Shown: positions 25,766-33,584 of the stretch, piece after piece
How the letters are laid out: every line of letters starts with the position of its first letter
How positions within the stretch are numbered: position 1 is the first letter of the stretch
Made by a program: the position numbers and the translations under genes
Source of the DNA: Comamonadaceae bacterium
GTDB lineage: Bacteria; Pseudomonadota; Gammaproteobacteria; Burkholderiales; Burkholderiaceae_C
Assembly: GCA_027486755.1 (NCBI GenBank)
Contig: JAIXOM010000045.1
Location: forward strand, 62,001 to 126,000
DNA: 64,000 nt
Reading direction: 5' to 3'
The notes under the pieces: generated by a model
The model's input: only the letters and a program-made list of their open reading frames with translations
Told to the model about the DNA's origin: nothing
Database searches by the model: none

Positions 25766-25924
25766 TTAGGCAGACTGGCCAGGCTTTTCGCCGCGGGCTT
25801 TGTCGGCCTCGCGGGCCAGGCGTTCGGCCACGCTGCGGGCATGCGCACGCTTGGCGTCGCGGATCTGCCAGATGCCGAAGATCAGCACCACCACAAAAAT
25901 TCCCAACTCCAGCCAGATTCCCAT
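25766..25924 (-). CDS. Small single-span membrane protein (52 residues)
   Basis: This short reading frame encodes a hydrophobic helix (WLELGIFVVVLIFGIWQI, residues 4-21) followed by a charged, probably helical tail (RDAKRAHARSVAERLAREADK). GGGAG lies 7 bases before the ATG at 25924; an in-frame ATG at 25939 is possible but less well placed. Composition and codon use look like a real protein, and it is in the same orientation as bchI, whose promoter region starts some 70 bases after its stop. I do not recognise a family. It may be an envelope peptide unrelated to photosynthesis. Confidence 0.6.
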   Translation of the reverse strand: MGIWLELGIFVVVLIFGIWQIRDAKRAHARSVAERLAREADKARGEKPGQSA

Positions 25925-25968
25925 GACATGCTCCCGCATTCAGGCCCAATTTGGCCAATGCTTATTGT

Positions 25969-25997
25969 TTCACGCAGCTATTGCAACAATTTATATT
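25969..25997 (+). promoter_or_regulatory. Sigma70-type promoter for the DUF3422 gene
   Basis: TTCACG (25969-25974) and TATATT (25992-25997) are 17 bases apart and match the sigma70 hexamers at 4 and 5 of 6 positions. The surrounding stretch is markedly AT-rich for this genome. Transcription would start about 45 bases before the GTG at 26050. Confidence 0.5.
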
Positions 25998-26049
25998 AAT
26001 TAAGGCTCGGTGACGATAATCTGATAATTTCTTTTAACTACTATCGACC

Positions 26050-27363
26050 GTGATCCTACTGCCTGCCGACGACGCCCAGCGCGAGCTGCTGCACAACGAG
26101 ATCCATGCACGGCCCACCGCCCGCATCCGTTTACCGGCTCTGGTGGTTTATGTGGCGGTGCTCAATGAAGGCATCAGCCGCCAGCAAGAGAGCGAGCACC
26201 TGCGTCGACTGCCTGGTCAGGGGCACCTCCAGGCCGAGCAGTTGACCGGTAATTTTTTGCGCCTACGCTTTGCCACCCATACCGTTAAATGGGAGCGGCA
26301 TACCGAATTTACCCGTTATTCCATCGTACAGCACCTGCCCGAGCATGCCTACCTGGGTGCAAGCCAGCCCGAGTTGCTGTCGGAGTTGGTGGTCTCGCCC
26401 GACTGGCTGGCCGGCATACCTGGACGCACGATTACTGCCATCAAGCTGGTCATGACCCACGGTGATTTGTCCACGCCCGAACAGACCCTGGCCCTGGCCC
26501 GTCACTGGTTCGGCGATGCTCCCGTGGTCGCCTCGGTGGTTGGCAACACCGGCCATTCCTGGGCTGTGACCGACTTTATGGTGGGCCCGAGTGGTTTTGA
26601 GCGCATTCTGGTGTTGACCCCATCAAACACCTCGCCCGCGCGGGCCGGCCGGCTCTCCCAGCGCTTGCTGGAAATTGAAACCTACCGCCTGATGGCCTTG
26701 CGCGGTCTGCCGGTGGCCAAGGAGTTGAGCCCAGTGCTGGCGCAGGCGGAGACGCAGTTGTTGGACATTACCGCCCAGCTCGAGCGCAAGAAGGCTTCGG
26801 CGCGTGAGCTGCTGGAGCAATTGGTGGGGGTGGCCACTCGCATCGAGCGGGCTACCGCCGAGCACGCCTATCGCTTCTCGGCCACCCAGGCTTATGACAG
26901 CCTGGTGCAGCAGCGATTGACCGAGTTGCGCGAGCGGCCCTTGGCGGGCACGCAGACGATAGGCGAATTCCTTCAGCGGCGCCTGTCTCCGGCCATGGCC
27001 ACGGTGGTGGCCAGCTCGCAGAGACTGGGCTCGCTGGCCGAACGTATCTCTCGTGCCAGCGCCTTGCTGCGCACCCGGGTCGATATTGCCACCGAAGAGC
27101 AAAACCACCAGCTGCTGGAAAAGCTCACCCGCGGCCAGGAGTTACAACTGCGGCTGCAGATCACCGTTGAGGGCTTGTCGATTGCGGCCATCAGCTACTA
27201 CGTGATTGGTCTGCTGCTCTACCTGGCCAAGGCTTTATATGGCCTTGGGCTGCCTCTTCACCCTGAGATCGTGGTCGGTGCAGCGGTGCCGGTGGTTTTG
27301 TGGGCCGTTTGGCGCACGACGCGGCGCATTCACCAGGCCTTGCACAAGCACAAGGGCGTTTAA
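26050..27363 (+). CDS. DUF3422 family membrane protein
   Basis: A 437-residue protein matching DUF3422. The N-terminus carries the family's NEIHARP block (residues 15-21), the middle is a long, partly coiled helical region (about 190-350), and two hydrophobic segments near the C-terminus (about 380-400 and 405-425) anchor it in the inner membrane, with a basic tail. The start is GTG at 26050. DUF3422 proteins are widespread in proteobacteria and have no assigned function. It is transcribed away from the bch genes from its own promoter. Confidence 0.85.
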   Translation: MILLPADDAQRELLHNEIHARPTARIRLPALVVYVAVLNEGISRQQESEHLRRLPGQGHLQAEQLTGNFLRLRFATHTVKWERHTEFTRYSIVQHLPEHAYLGASQPELLSELVVSPDWLAGIPGRTITAIKLVMTHGDLSTPEQTLALARHWFGDAPVVASVVGNTGHSWAVTDFMVGPSGFERILVLTPSNTSPARAGRLSQRLLEIETYRLMALRGLPVAKELSPVLAQAETQLLDITAQLERKKASARELLEQLVGVATRIERATAEHAYRFSATQAYDSLVQQRLTELRERPLAGTQTIGEFLQRRLSPAMATVVASSQRLGSLAERISRASALLRTRVDIATEEQNHQLLEKLTRGQELQLRLQITVEGLSIAAISYYVIGLLLYLAKALYGLGLPLHPEIVVGAAVPVVLWAVWRTTRRIHQALHKHKGV

Positions 27364-27394
27364 GCCCAGGCTTGTGCGTCTGATTTTGCGGCTT

Positions 27395-27901
27395 TTATCG
27401 CCGCGCCAGCGATACGAAGCTGTAGCCCAGCCCGGTTTTGGAGACGCCGCTGCTGCGGCTCGCCTCCAGCCACTGCGCGCCCAACAGGGGCGCATAGGCA
27501 TCGCCTTCAAAGCTCTGCTCGATTTCCGTGACTTCAATCCGATCAGCCAGGGGCTCGGCCTGGGCGTAGATCTGCGCCCCCCCGATGACCCAGACCTCCT
27601 GGGCCTGCTCGCATAGCGCAAGTGCCTGCGCAAGGCCGTCCGCCCGCTCGGCGCCAGGCGCCTGCCAGTCGGCTTGACGCGTCAGCACGATGTTGCGCCT
27701 GCCAGGTAGGGGCCGAAAGCGCTCGGGCAGTGAGTCCCAGGTCTTGCGACCCATGATCACCGGATGGCCCTGGGTGAGTGTGCGGAAATGCGCCAGGTCT
27801 TCCGGCAGGTGCCAGGGCATGGTGCCGTCCTTGCCAATCACGCCGTTGGCGGCGCGGGCATAGATCAGCGCGATGCGTGGCCCCGTCTTATCCGCAGGCA
27901 T
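27395..27901 (-). CDS. folA: Dihydrofolate reductase
   Basis: A 168-residue enzyme of standard bacterial length that reduces dihydrofolate to tetrahydrofolate with NADPH. The conserved blocks are ANGVIGKDGTMPWHLPEDLAHF (catalytic acidic residue in LPEDL, near 34-36), VIMGRKTWDSLP and VWVIGGAQIYAQA. The start overlaps the thyA stop by one base (TGATG), as expected for an operon in which FolA recycles the dihydrofolate produced by ThyA. Confidence 0.97.
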   Translation of the reverse strand: MPADKTGPRIALIYARAANGVIGKDGTMPWHLPEDLAHFRTLTQGHPVIMGRKTWDSLPERFRPLPGRRNIVLTRQADWQAPGAERADGLAQALALCEQAQEVWVIGGAQIYAQAEPLADRIEVTEIEQSFEGDAYAPLLGAQWLEASRSSGVSKTGLGYSFVSLARR

Positions 27902-28731
27902 CAGACGGCCACCGGCGCCTTGATGGCCGGGTGGTGCTCGTAGCCCACCACCTCGAAATCTGCGAACTCGTATTCGAAGATGCTGGCCGGCGTGCGCCGG
28001 ATCACCAGCTGCGGGTAGGGCAGGGGCGTGCGCGAGAGCTGCAACTCAACCTGCTCCTGGTGGTTGCTGTAGATGTGGCAGTCGCCACCCGTCCAGATGA
28101 AATCGCCCACATCCAAGTCGCATTGCTGGGCCACCATGTGGGTGAGCAGCGCGTAGCTGGCAATATTGAAGGGCACCCCCAGAAAAATGTCGGCGCTCCT
28201 TTGGTAGAGCTGGCAGCTCAGGCGGGCCCGCTCGCTGCCTTGGGCCGGTGCCACATAGAACTGGAAAAAGGCATGGCAGGGCATGAGGGCCATCTTGGAC
28301 AGCTCAGCCACATTCCAGGCACTGACGATGATGCGGCGCGAATCTGGGTTGCTCTTGAGGGTCTTGATGACGTCGGCAATCTGGTCGATGTGCCCGCCAT
28401 CGGGCGTGGGCCAGCTGCGCCACTGCACCCCATAGACCGGACCGAGGTCACCGTCTTCTCGCGCCCATTCGTCCCATATGCTCACGCCCCGCTCATGCAG
28501 CCAATTGTTGTTGCTCGAACCCTGGAGGAACCACAGCAGCTCATAAATGATGCTCTTGAGGTGCACCTTCTTGGTGGTCACCAGCGGAAAGCCTTGCCGC
28601 AGATCGAAGCGCATTTGGTGGCCAAACACGCTCTTGGTGCCGGTGCCGGTGCGGTCGGGCTTGAACACGCCATGGGTGTTGACATGGCGCATGAAGTCCT
28701 CGTACTGCGAGAACGGGCTGGGGCTGGTCAT
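27901..28731 (-). CDS. thyA: Thymidylate synthase
   Basis: A 276-residue enzyme converting dUMP to dTMP using methylene-tetrahydrofolate. The catalytic Cys is in the [13 protein letters not shown] block (near residue 152); other family blocks are [18 protein letters not shown] and [20 protein letters not shown]. The ATG at 28731 gives the normal N-terminus; another at 28770 would add 13 residues. Neither has a clear Shine-Dalgarno sequence. The region upstream carries a REP-like hairpin and the repeat elements described below. Confidence 0.97.
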   Translation of the reverse strand: MTSPSPFSQYEDFMRHVNTHGVFKPDRTGTGTKSVFGHQMRFDLRQGFPLVTTKKVHLKSIIYELLWFLQGSSNNNWLHERGVSIWDEWAREDGDLGPVYGVQWRSWPTPDGGHIDQIADVIKTLKSNPDSRRIIVSAWNVAELSKMALMPCHAFFQFYVAPAQGSERARLSCQLYQRSADIFLGVPFNIASYALLTHMVAQQCDLDVGDFIWTGGDCHIYSNHQEQVELQLSRTPLPYPQLVIRRTPASIFEYEFADFEVVGYEHHPAIKAPVAV

Positions 28732-28770
28732 GGTGGGGCTAGGGAGATGGGGACGGATGAGAAGGGTCAT

Positions 28771-28798
28771 TGTAGGAGCGCCGCCCTCGGCGCGATGC
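28771..28798 (+). repeat. REP-like palindrome beginning GTAG
   Basis: The sequence starts TGTAGGAGC and contains the perfect 6-bp stem GCGCCG/CGGCGC (28778-28783 and 28788-28793) around a CCCT loop. A GTAG start followed by a short GC-rich hairpin is the layout of REP elements mobilised by RAYT transposases in several proteobacteria. Only one clear copy is seen in the window, about 40 bases upstream of thyA. Confidence 0.5.
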
Positions 28799-28839
28799 GG
28801 CTGCTGATCAAGCGCAGCATTTTTCAGAGGCGCTTTCGA

Positions 28840-28942
28840 GAAGGGCGCACGGATGGGCACTGCGCTGCTCGTGTCCCCCGCCTCGGCTAGCGCCTCGGCT
28901 CCTCCTCTACCTCGCCGCGCAGCGCCCACCCGCACGCCCTTC
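28840..28942 (-). repeat. Stem-forming repeat element, copy 1
   Basis: The left arm (28840-28868) and right arm (28914-28942) are complementary over 29 positions with 5 differences, around a loop of about 45 bases that contains the core GTCCCCCGCCTCGGCT followed by a second GCCTCGGC. Four of the five differences become G-U pairs in RNA of the minus strand. Copy 2 is nearly identical over 102 bases. Confidence 0.75.
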
Positions 28943-29021
28943 GGCAGTACGAGCGACGCGCCCTCTGTTTAGAAATTCCAGCAGCCCGGGTTTGGCCGCA
29001 GCCTGCAACCTTAACCTACGG

Positions 29022-29115
29022 CCGGTGCGTCGGGCCTGGCGGAGCGGCATAAAGGAGGAGCCGAGGCGCCAGCCGAGGCGGGGGACAGCCGCGCAGGCAG
29101 GCCCGATGTGGCGGT
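29022..29115 (+). repeat. Stem-forming repeat element, copy 3 (inverted, divergent arms)
   Basis: The core (AGGAGGAGCCGAGGCG and AGCCGAGGCGGGGGAC, 29053-29086) is the reverse complement of the copy 1/2 core with one substitution, but the flanking arms differ in sequence from copies 1 and 2. They still pair with each other, notably TCGGGCCTG (29030-29038) with CAGGCCCGA (29099-29107) and GCGGC with GCCGC next to the core. Confidence 0.65.
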
Positions 29116-29203
29116 CGTTACCCAGGCGCTTGTACGACTAGCTCCGCTAAGTGATTTTGCAGCGGTCTTTGGTGAAGCGCCCAACGCTTCAGGGCGTATT
29201 GAA

Positions 29204-29305
29204 GAAGGGCGCACGGGTAGGCACTGCGCTGCTCGTGTCCCCCGCCTCGGCTAGCGCCTCGGCTCCTCCTCTACCTCGCCGCGCAGCGCCCACCCGCACG
29301 CCCTT
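29204..29305 (-). repeat. Stem-forming repeat element, copy 2
   Basis: A direct copy of the 28840 element over 102 bases with two substitutions in the left arm (GGATGGG becomes GGGTAGG). Both substitutions keep the arms pairable when read as minus-strand RNA. It ends about 100 bases before the convergent end of the flavoprotein gene at 29408. Confidence 0.75.
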
Positions 29306-29407
29306 TGGTCTTTCAAGTGCTCCGCTCGCTGCGTAGAGGATTCATGCGCTGGCCGCTACCCGGTCTATTTCACAGGAAACGCCGCGCCCCAAAGTCCAAG
29401 CGGCTGC

Positions 29408-30832
29408 TTAGACCCTCAGTACCCGACCCGGATTGAGGATCCCCTGCGGATCCAAGGCGCGCTTGATGCTGCGCATCATCTCGAGGGCCACCGGGCTCTT
29501 GTGGTGTTCGAGCTCGCCCACCTTGAGGCCGCCCACGCCGTGCTCGGCCGAGATCGAGCCGCCGAAGGCGCGCACCGCTTCGTAGACCAGGCTGTTGACC
29601 CGCGCTTCCTGTGTTTTCAGAAATAGTTTGGCATCCCCGCCCGCAGGTGCCTGCACGTTGTAGTGCAGATTGCCATCGCCCAAATGCCCGAAATTGACCA
29701 CACGCACGCCGGCGATCTCGCCTTCGAGCAGGGCCTGGGCATGGCGCACAAATTCCGGGATGCGCGAGATCGGTACCGATATGTCGTGCTTGATGTTCAG
29801 CCCCTCTTCGGCCTGGGCCAGCGGGATGGACTCACGGACATGCCACAGCTGCTGCGCCTGGCTGATGTTTTCGGCCACCACCGCATCGCTGACCAGGCCT
29901 TGCTCCAAAGCTTGCTCCAGCAAGCGCTCGAGCATGGCCCGGGCGTGCTCGGGCGACTCGTGGTCGGAGTGTTCGAGCAGTACGCCATAAGCGCTGGTGT
30001 CATGGAACGGCACGCGCAATGGCGGAAAGTGCTTGACCACCAGGCTCAGCGCAAACTGGCTCATCACCTCAAAGCCGGTCAGGCAGGCACTGAGCTGCTG
30101 CTGTGCCAGGCCGAGCAGGGCGACCGCCTTTTCCATCGATTCGACTGCCGCCCAGGCGGTCAATTGCGCCGTCGGCAGGGGGTAGAGCTTGAGAGTGGCT
30201 GCGGTGATCACGCCCAGCGTGCCTTCGCTGCCGATGAAAAGGTCGCGCAGGTCATAACCGGTGTTGTCCTTGCGCAGGCCCGAGAGGCCCTCCCAGACCT
30301 CGCCCTGGGCCGTCACCACTTGCAGGCCTAAGCAAAGTTCGCGGGCGTTGCCGTAGCGCAGCACCTGCGTGCCGCCGGCGTTGGTGGCCAGGTTGCCGCC
30401 TATGGTGCAACTGCCTTCGGCAGCCAAGCTCAGGGGAAACAGCAGGCCCTCTTGCTGTGCGCGTTCCTGCAAGGCCTGCAGGATGCAGCCGGCTTCGACC
30501 GTCACGGTGAGGTTAGCCTTGTCGATGGCCAGCACCCGGTTCATGCGTTGCAGGCTGAGCACCACCTGGCGGCCAGAATCGTCAGGGGTGGAGCCCACCA
30601 CCAGCCCGGTGTTGCCTCCTTGTGGCACCATGCTCACCCCATGCCTTGCACACGCTTGCACCACCTGCGCCACCTGAGTGGCTGAGTCGGGTCGCACCAC
30701 CGCCAGCGCCTTACCGCGGCTCCTCTTGCGCCAGTCGGACTCCCAGGCGCTCAGATCGCCGCCTTTGAGCACATGGGCAGGCCCGCAGATCTGCGCCAGT
30801 TCTTGCAGCAGCGCAGAAGCGGGCTGGCTCAC
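29408..30832 (-). CDS. FAD-linked oxidase, D-2-hydroxyacid dehydrogenase (GlcD/DLD) type
   Basis: A 474-residue flavoprotein with an N-terminal FAD_binding_4 domain (VVRPDSATQVAQVV, PQGGNTGLVVGS, IGGNLATNAGGTQVLRYG, FIGSEGTLGVIT) and a C-terminal FAD-oxidase_C domain with the metal-site pattern NFGHLGDGNLHYN and AEHGVGGLK. This layout fits D-lactate, glycolate or D-2-hydroxyglutarate dehydrogenases; the length and the GxGNLHYN block favour D-2-hydroxyglutarate or D-lactate type. The GTG at 30832 overlaps the stop of the DUF2069 gene and gives a normal N-terminus; an upstream in-frame start at 30910 lies in that gene. Confidence 0.88.
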   Translation of the reverse strand: MSQPASALLQELAQICGPAHVLKGGDLSAWESDWRKRSRGKALAVVRPDSATQVAQVVQACARHGVSMVPQGGNTGLVVGSTPDDSGRQVVLSLQRMNRVLAIDKANLTVTVEAGCILQALQERAQQEGLLFPLSLAAEGSCTIGGNLATNAGGTQVLRYGNARELCLGLQVVTAQGEVWEGLSGLRKDNTGYDLRDLFIGSEGTLGVITAATLKLYPLPTAQLTAWAAVESMEKAVALLGLAQQQLSACLTGFEVMSQFALSLVVKHFPPLRVPFHDTSAYGVLLEHSDHESPEHARAMLERLLEQALEQGLVSDAVVAENISQAQQLWHVRESIPLAQAEEGLNIKHDISVPISRIPEFVRHAQALLEGEIAGVRVVNFGHLGDGNLHYNVQAPAGGDAKLFLKTQEARVNSLVYEAVRAFGGSISAEHGVGGLKVGELEHHKSPVALEMMRSIKRALDPQGILNPGRVLRV

Positions 30833-31203
30833 GGCTGCGGCTCCTCCACGCGCGGCGCTGCCAGCCTGACCCGCACATGCAGGGCGCAGGCGGTGAACAA
30901 GCTCAGGCACAGGACGACCTCGATCAGCCCCAGGATATTGCCCGGAGGCTTGTCGCTCCAGGCGCGCACTACCCCCTCAGTGAAGTAGAGCCAGACCATC
31001 AGGCTGACCCAGCGGTAGGTATAGAGCTTCCTTTTGAGCAAGCCCGCCAGCGGCAAGCACAGCGGCAGCACCTTGAGTGCCAGCAGTGAGCCGCCTGGCC
31101 GAATCGGGGCCAGCCACAGTTCCCATGCGAGCCCCAGGATGATCAGGCCGGCCAGGCTGCCGACGGCCAGCCAGCGGGTGAAGTCGACAGAGGGATTGTT
31201 CAT
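30829..31203 (-). CDS. DUF2069 family membrane protein
   Basis: A 124-residue protein with four hydrophobic segments and the DUF2069 pattern, including LPLAGLLKRKLYTYRWVSL-MVWLYFTEG. Its function is unknown; in many proteobacteria it is encoded near yihY-like or wrbA genes. Here it is divergent from the YihY gene with only about ten bases between start codons, and its stop overlaps the flavoprotein start (GTGA), so those two are co-translated. Confidence 0.85.
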   Translation of the reverse strand: MNNPSVDFTRWLAVGSLAGLIILGLAWELWLAPIRPGGSLLALKVLPLCLPLAGLLKRKLYTYRWVSLMVWLYFTEGVVRAWSDKPPGNILGLIEVVLCLSLFTACALHVRVRLAAPRVEEPQP

Positions 31204-31212
31204 GGGGATGGC

Positions 31213-32421
31213 ATGATACCGGGCATGCGGTTTTCAGCCCTCAAGCACGCCCTGATGCACTTTCCCTGGAGGGATACTGCGCGCACCCTGCGCGAGCGCT
31301 TTAGTGAAGACCGGTTGGGGCTGAGCGCCAGCAGCCTGACCTTCACCACCTCGATCGCCTTGGTGCCGTTTTTGACGGTGGCGCTGGCCATCTTCACCGC
31401 CTTTCCCATGTTCGCCAAATTGCAGGGGGTGGTGCAAACTTGGCTTGTGGAAAGCCTGGTGCCTGAACACATTGCCAGGCAGGTGCTCGGATACCTGAGC
31501 CAGTTCACCCGGCAAGCCAGCCGCCTGGGTGCTGTCGGACTGGCGGTATTGGTCCTGTCCGTGCTGACGCTGGTGATGACGATAGAGCGCACCCTCAATG
31601 GCATTTGGCGGGTGCAGCGGGTGCGGCCGCTGGTCCAGCGGCTTTTTATCTATTGGGGGGTGATCACCCTGGGCCCACTGCTGCTGGCCGCAAGCCTGGC
31701 CGCCACCTCGCAGTTCATGCCACTGCTGGCCGGCAGCAAGGCCCTGTCGGGCTTGAGTGCCTGGCTGCTCGACGCTCTGGAATTCGTGATGCACGCCGGC
31801 GCGATGGCTGCGCTGTTTCGCTACATGCCCAACACCCATGTCGCCTGGGGCCATGCCTGGAGTGGCGGCGTGTTCGTCGCCGCCGGCCTGGCCCTGGCCA
31901 AGGAGGTGCTGGCGCTCTATCTCAAGAGCGTACCGACCTACTCTGTAGTCTACGGCGCCTTTGCCACCGTGCCCATCTTGCTGGTCTGGATATACCTCGC
32001 CTGGTTGATCGTGCTCATGGGCGCCGTGGTTACTGCCTATCTGCCCAGCCTGCTCTCCGGCCATGCCCGGCTCCTGGGCCGGGTGGGCTGGCCTTTCGAG
32101 CTGGCGCTGGCCTGCGTGCAGCAACTGCACCGCATGCGCAGTACCCCGCCGCACGGCCTGAGTGCGCAAGCCCTGGCCCGGGCCCTGAACGTGGACCTGC
32201 TGCAGCTCGAGCCCCTGCTACAGACCCTCAGGCGAATCCAGTGGATCGCCGCTGTCGATTTGGCGGACGGGGCAGAGCCGGTCTGGGTCCTGCTGGCCGA
32301 CCCTGAGCAAACCTTGCTGGCTCCGCTGGCCGAAGTGCTGCTGCTTGAGCGCGGCCCGAGCACCGAGCGCTTTTGGCAGGGCAGCGGCTGGCAGGACATG
32401 AGGCTGAGCGAGGTGCTTTGA
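31213..32421 (+). CDS. YihY/BrkB family inner membrane protein
   Basis: A 402-residue protein of the family once misnamed ribonuclease BN. Six hydrophobic segments lie in the first 280 residues, with the family blocks LGLSASSLTFTTSIALVPFL and the amphipathic YSVVYGAFATVPILLVWIYLAWLI. A winged-helix-like C-terminal extension (about 300-400) is common in betaproteobacterial members. ATG codons at 31213 and 31225 are both possible; MRFSALKH from the second resembles relatives. Function unknown, presumably envelope related. Confidence 0.88.
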   Translation: MIPGMRFSALKHALMHFPWRDTARTLRERFSEDRLGLSASSLTFTTSIALVPFLTVALAIFTAFPMFAKLQGVVQTWLVESLVPEHIARQVLGYLSQFTRQASRLGAVGLAVLVLSVLTLVMTIERTLNGIWRVQRVRPLVQRLFIYWGVITLGPLLLAASLAATSQFMPLLAGSKALSGLSAWLLDALEFVMHAGAMAALFRYMPNTHVAWGHAWSGGVFVAAGLALAKEVLALYLKSVPTYSVVYGAFATVPILLVWIYLAWLIVLMGAVVTAYLPSLLSGHARLLGRVGWPFELALACVQQLHRMRSTPPHGLSAQALARALNVDLLQLEPLLQTLRRIQWIAAVDLADGAEPVWVLLADPEQTLLAPLAEVLLLERGPSTERFWQGSGWQDMRLSEVL

Positions 32422-32499
32422 GCATTCATGCGCCACTGCGGGGGGCGATGCTAAACTCTCAATGTTCCTACACGATGTACCACATCACGAGCGCTCAAT

Positions 32500-32862
32500 A
32501 TGCAGACCGTCAACATTCGGCAACTTAAGACCAATCCCAGTACTGCGCTGGCTGCCGCGCGCGCCGACGATATGGTCGTTGTCATGAACCGGGACCACCC
32601 ACAGGCCCTGCTGGTTGATCTGGAAAAGCTCGGGCTGCCCGACCTGCCGGCTGTGCGCGTGGCATTGGCTGTGTCCTTGTTTCGCAGCGCTGCTGTGTCG
32701 GCGGGATTTGCTGCCCGAATGGCAGGCAAACCATTGGCCGAAATGCTGACGCTGTTCTCCAGCCAGGGTATACCGCTTACTGGCAACGACAAAGCCGCTG
32801 CCGATGAAGCCCGCGCCGAAATGCGTGACGCCCGAGATTGGTTGGTCAAGTCCGCTGCGTGA
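32500..32862 (+). CDS. Antitoxin with Phd-like N-terminus and UPF0175-like C-terminus
   Basis: A 120-residue protein. Residues 1-45 (MQTVNIRQLKTNPSTALAAA, then VVVMNRDHPQALLVDLEKLG) resemble the Phd/YefM DNA-binding domain. Residues about 58-95 (ALAVSLFRSAAVSAGFAARMAGKPLAEML and the following SSQGIPL) resemble UPF0175, a family that neutralises DUF3368 PIN toxins. Its stop overlaps the GTG of a DUF3368 gene, the usual partner. It would bind DNA to repress the pair and block the toxin. The partner gene is frameshifted, so its present role may be vestigial. Confidence 0.75.
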   Translation: MQTVNIRQLKTNPSTALAAARADDMVVVMNRDHPQALLVDLEKLGLPDLPAVRVALAVSLFRSAAVSAGFAARMAGKPLAEMLTLFSSQGIPLTGNDKAAADEARAEMRDARDWLVKSAA

Positions 32863-33375
32863 ATCGGCGCGTCGTTATCGCCGATGCAGGGCCGCTGATT
32901 GCGCTGGCAGGTACAGAGGCGCTTGACCTCCTGCGCCAGTTGTTCGGCCGCGTGTTCATCACCACCACAGTCTGCAATGAAATCTTGCCTGTCAGGGCTG
33001 CCTTCGCTGACGCCGACTTACTGCTTACTGGTAAGCGCCTTATCCGAAGGCTGGATCAATGTGGTCGAAGTGCCGACTTCTGATGACAAGCTGCTCAACC
33101 CGGGTATCGACGCAGGTGAAGCCAGCACCCTACAGGTGGCCAAGCATTGGCGGGAGGCGGGAGACGCTGTGCTCGTCGTGATGGACGATCGCGCGGGTCG
33201 GCTGGAAGCCAAGAGTCATGGACTTGCCCTCATCGGCTCGGCGGCGGTGATCGGTCTGGCGAAGACGGAAGGCTTAGTCCCTGCTGCACGCCCATTGTTG
33301 GAGCAGATGGTGGCGTCTGGCTATTTCATTGGGCCGTCTATCGTCTCTGCGGTATTGGCAAGCGTGAACGAATAG
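32859..33375 (+). pseudogene. DUF3368 PIN-domain toxin, frameshifted
   Basis: The first frame starts with GTG at 32859 and reads NRRVVIADAGPLIALAGTEA, with the PIN-domain Asp, through FITTTVCNEI, then diverges and stops at 33083. The continuation of the family, SALSEGWINVVEVP through GEASTLQVA and DDRAGRLEAK, is in the next frame and ends at 33375. The switch falls around 33020-33045, in a CTTACTGCTTACTGG run where a short duplication may have added a base. PIN domains of this kind cleave RNA. With the frameshift no full nuclease would be made unless translation slips or the assembly is wrong. Confidence 0.75.
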
Positions 33376-33584
33376 CAATCAGGTCATGACCGTTTTCTTT
33401 CTGGAGGCCGGATTTCTGGGGTCATGCTTTTCGGGATGAATGGGGTGGTTTGGTGCCTTCACTTTATGGCCACACTGATGGTGCCTTTGGGCACTTCTTG
33501 TCGGCTGGTCTGAGCGCTCCTCGCGTCCGCCCATTGCTCTGCGCGGACTTTTTCTATCGGGCAGGGCAAAAGCCGTTTTCAGAT

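Larger units (their letters stand above)
28732..29407. other. Gene-free 676-bp stretch filled with repeats
   Basis: This is the only interval over 300 bases in the window without a gene. It holds the REP-like hairpin, two direct copies of a stem-forming element (28840-28942, 29204-29305) and an inverted, divergent third copy (29022-29115). Short open frames here are by-products of the repeats and lack ribosome sites. The remaining spacers show nothing recognisable. Confidence 0.75.

Noticed and set aside
28840-29305. CRISPR array
   Set aside because: Only three units, about 100 bases each, one of them inverted, with no regular spacers and no cas genes.
29011-29336. Short frames within the repeat region
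   Set aside because: They follow the repeats and differ only by them; no ribosome sites or stable frame between copies.
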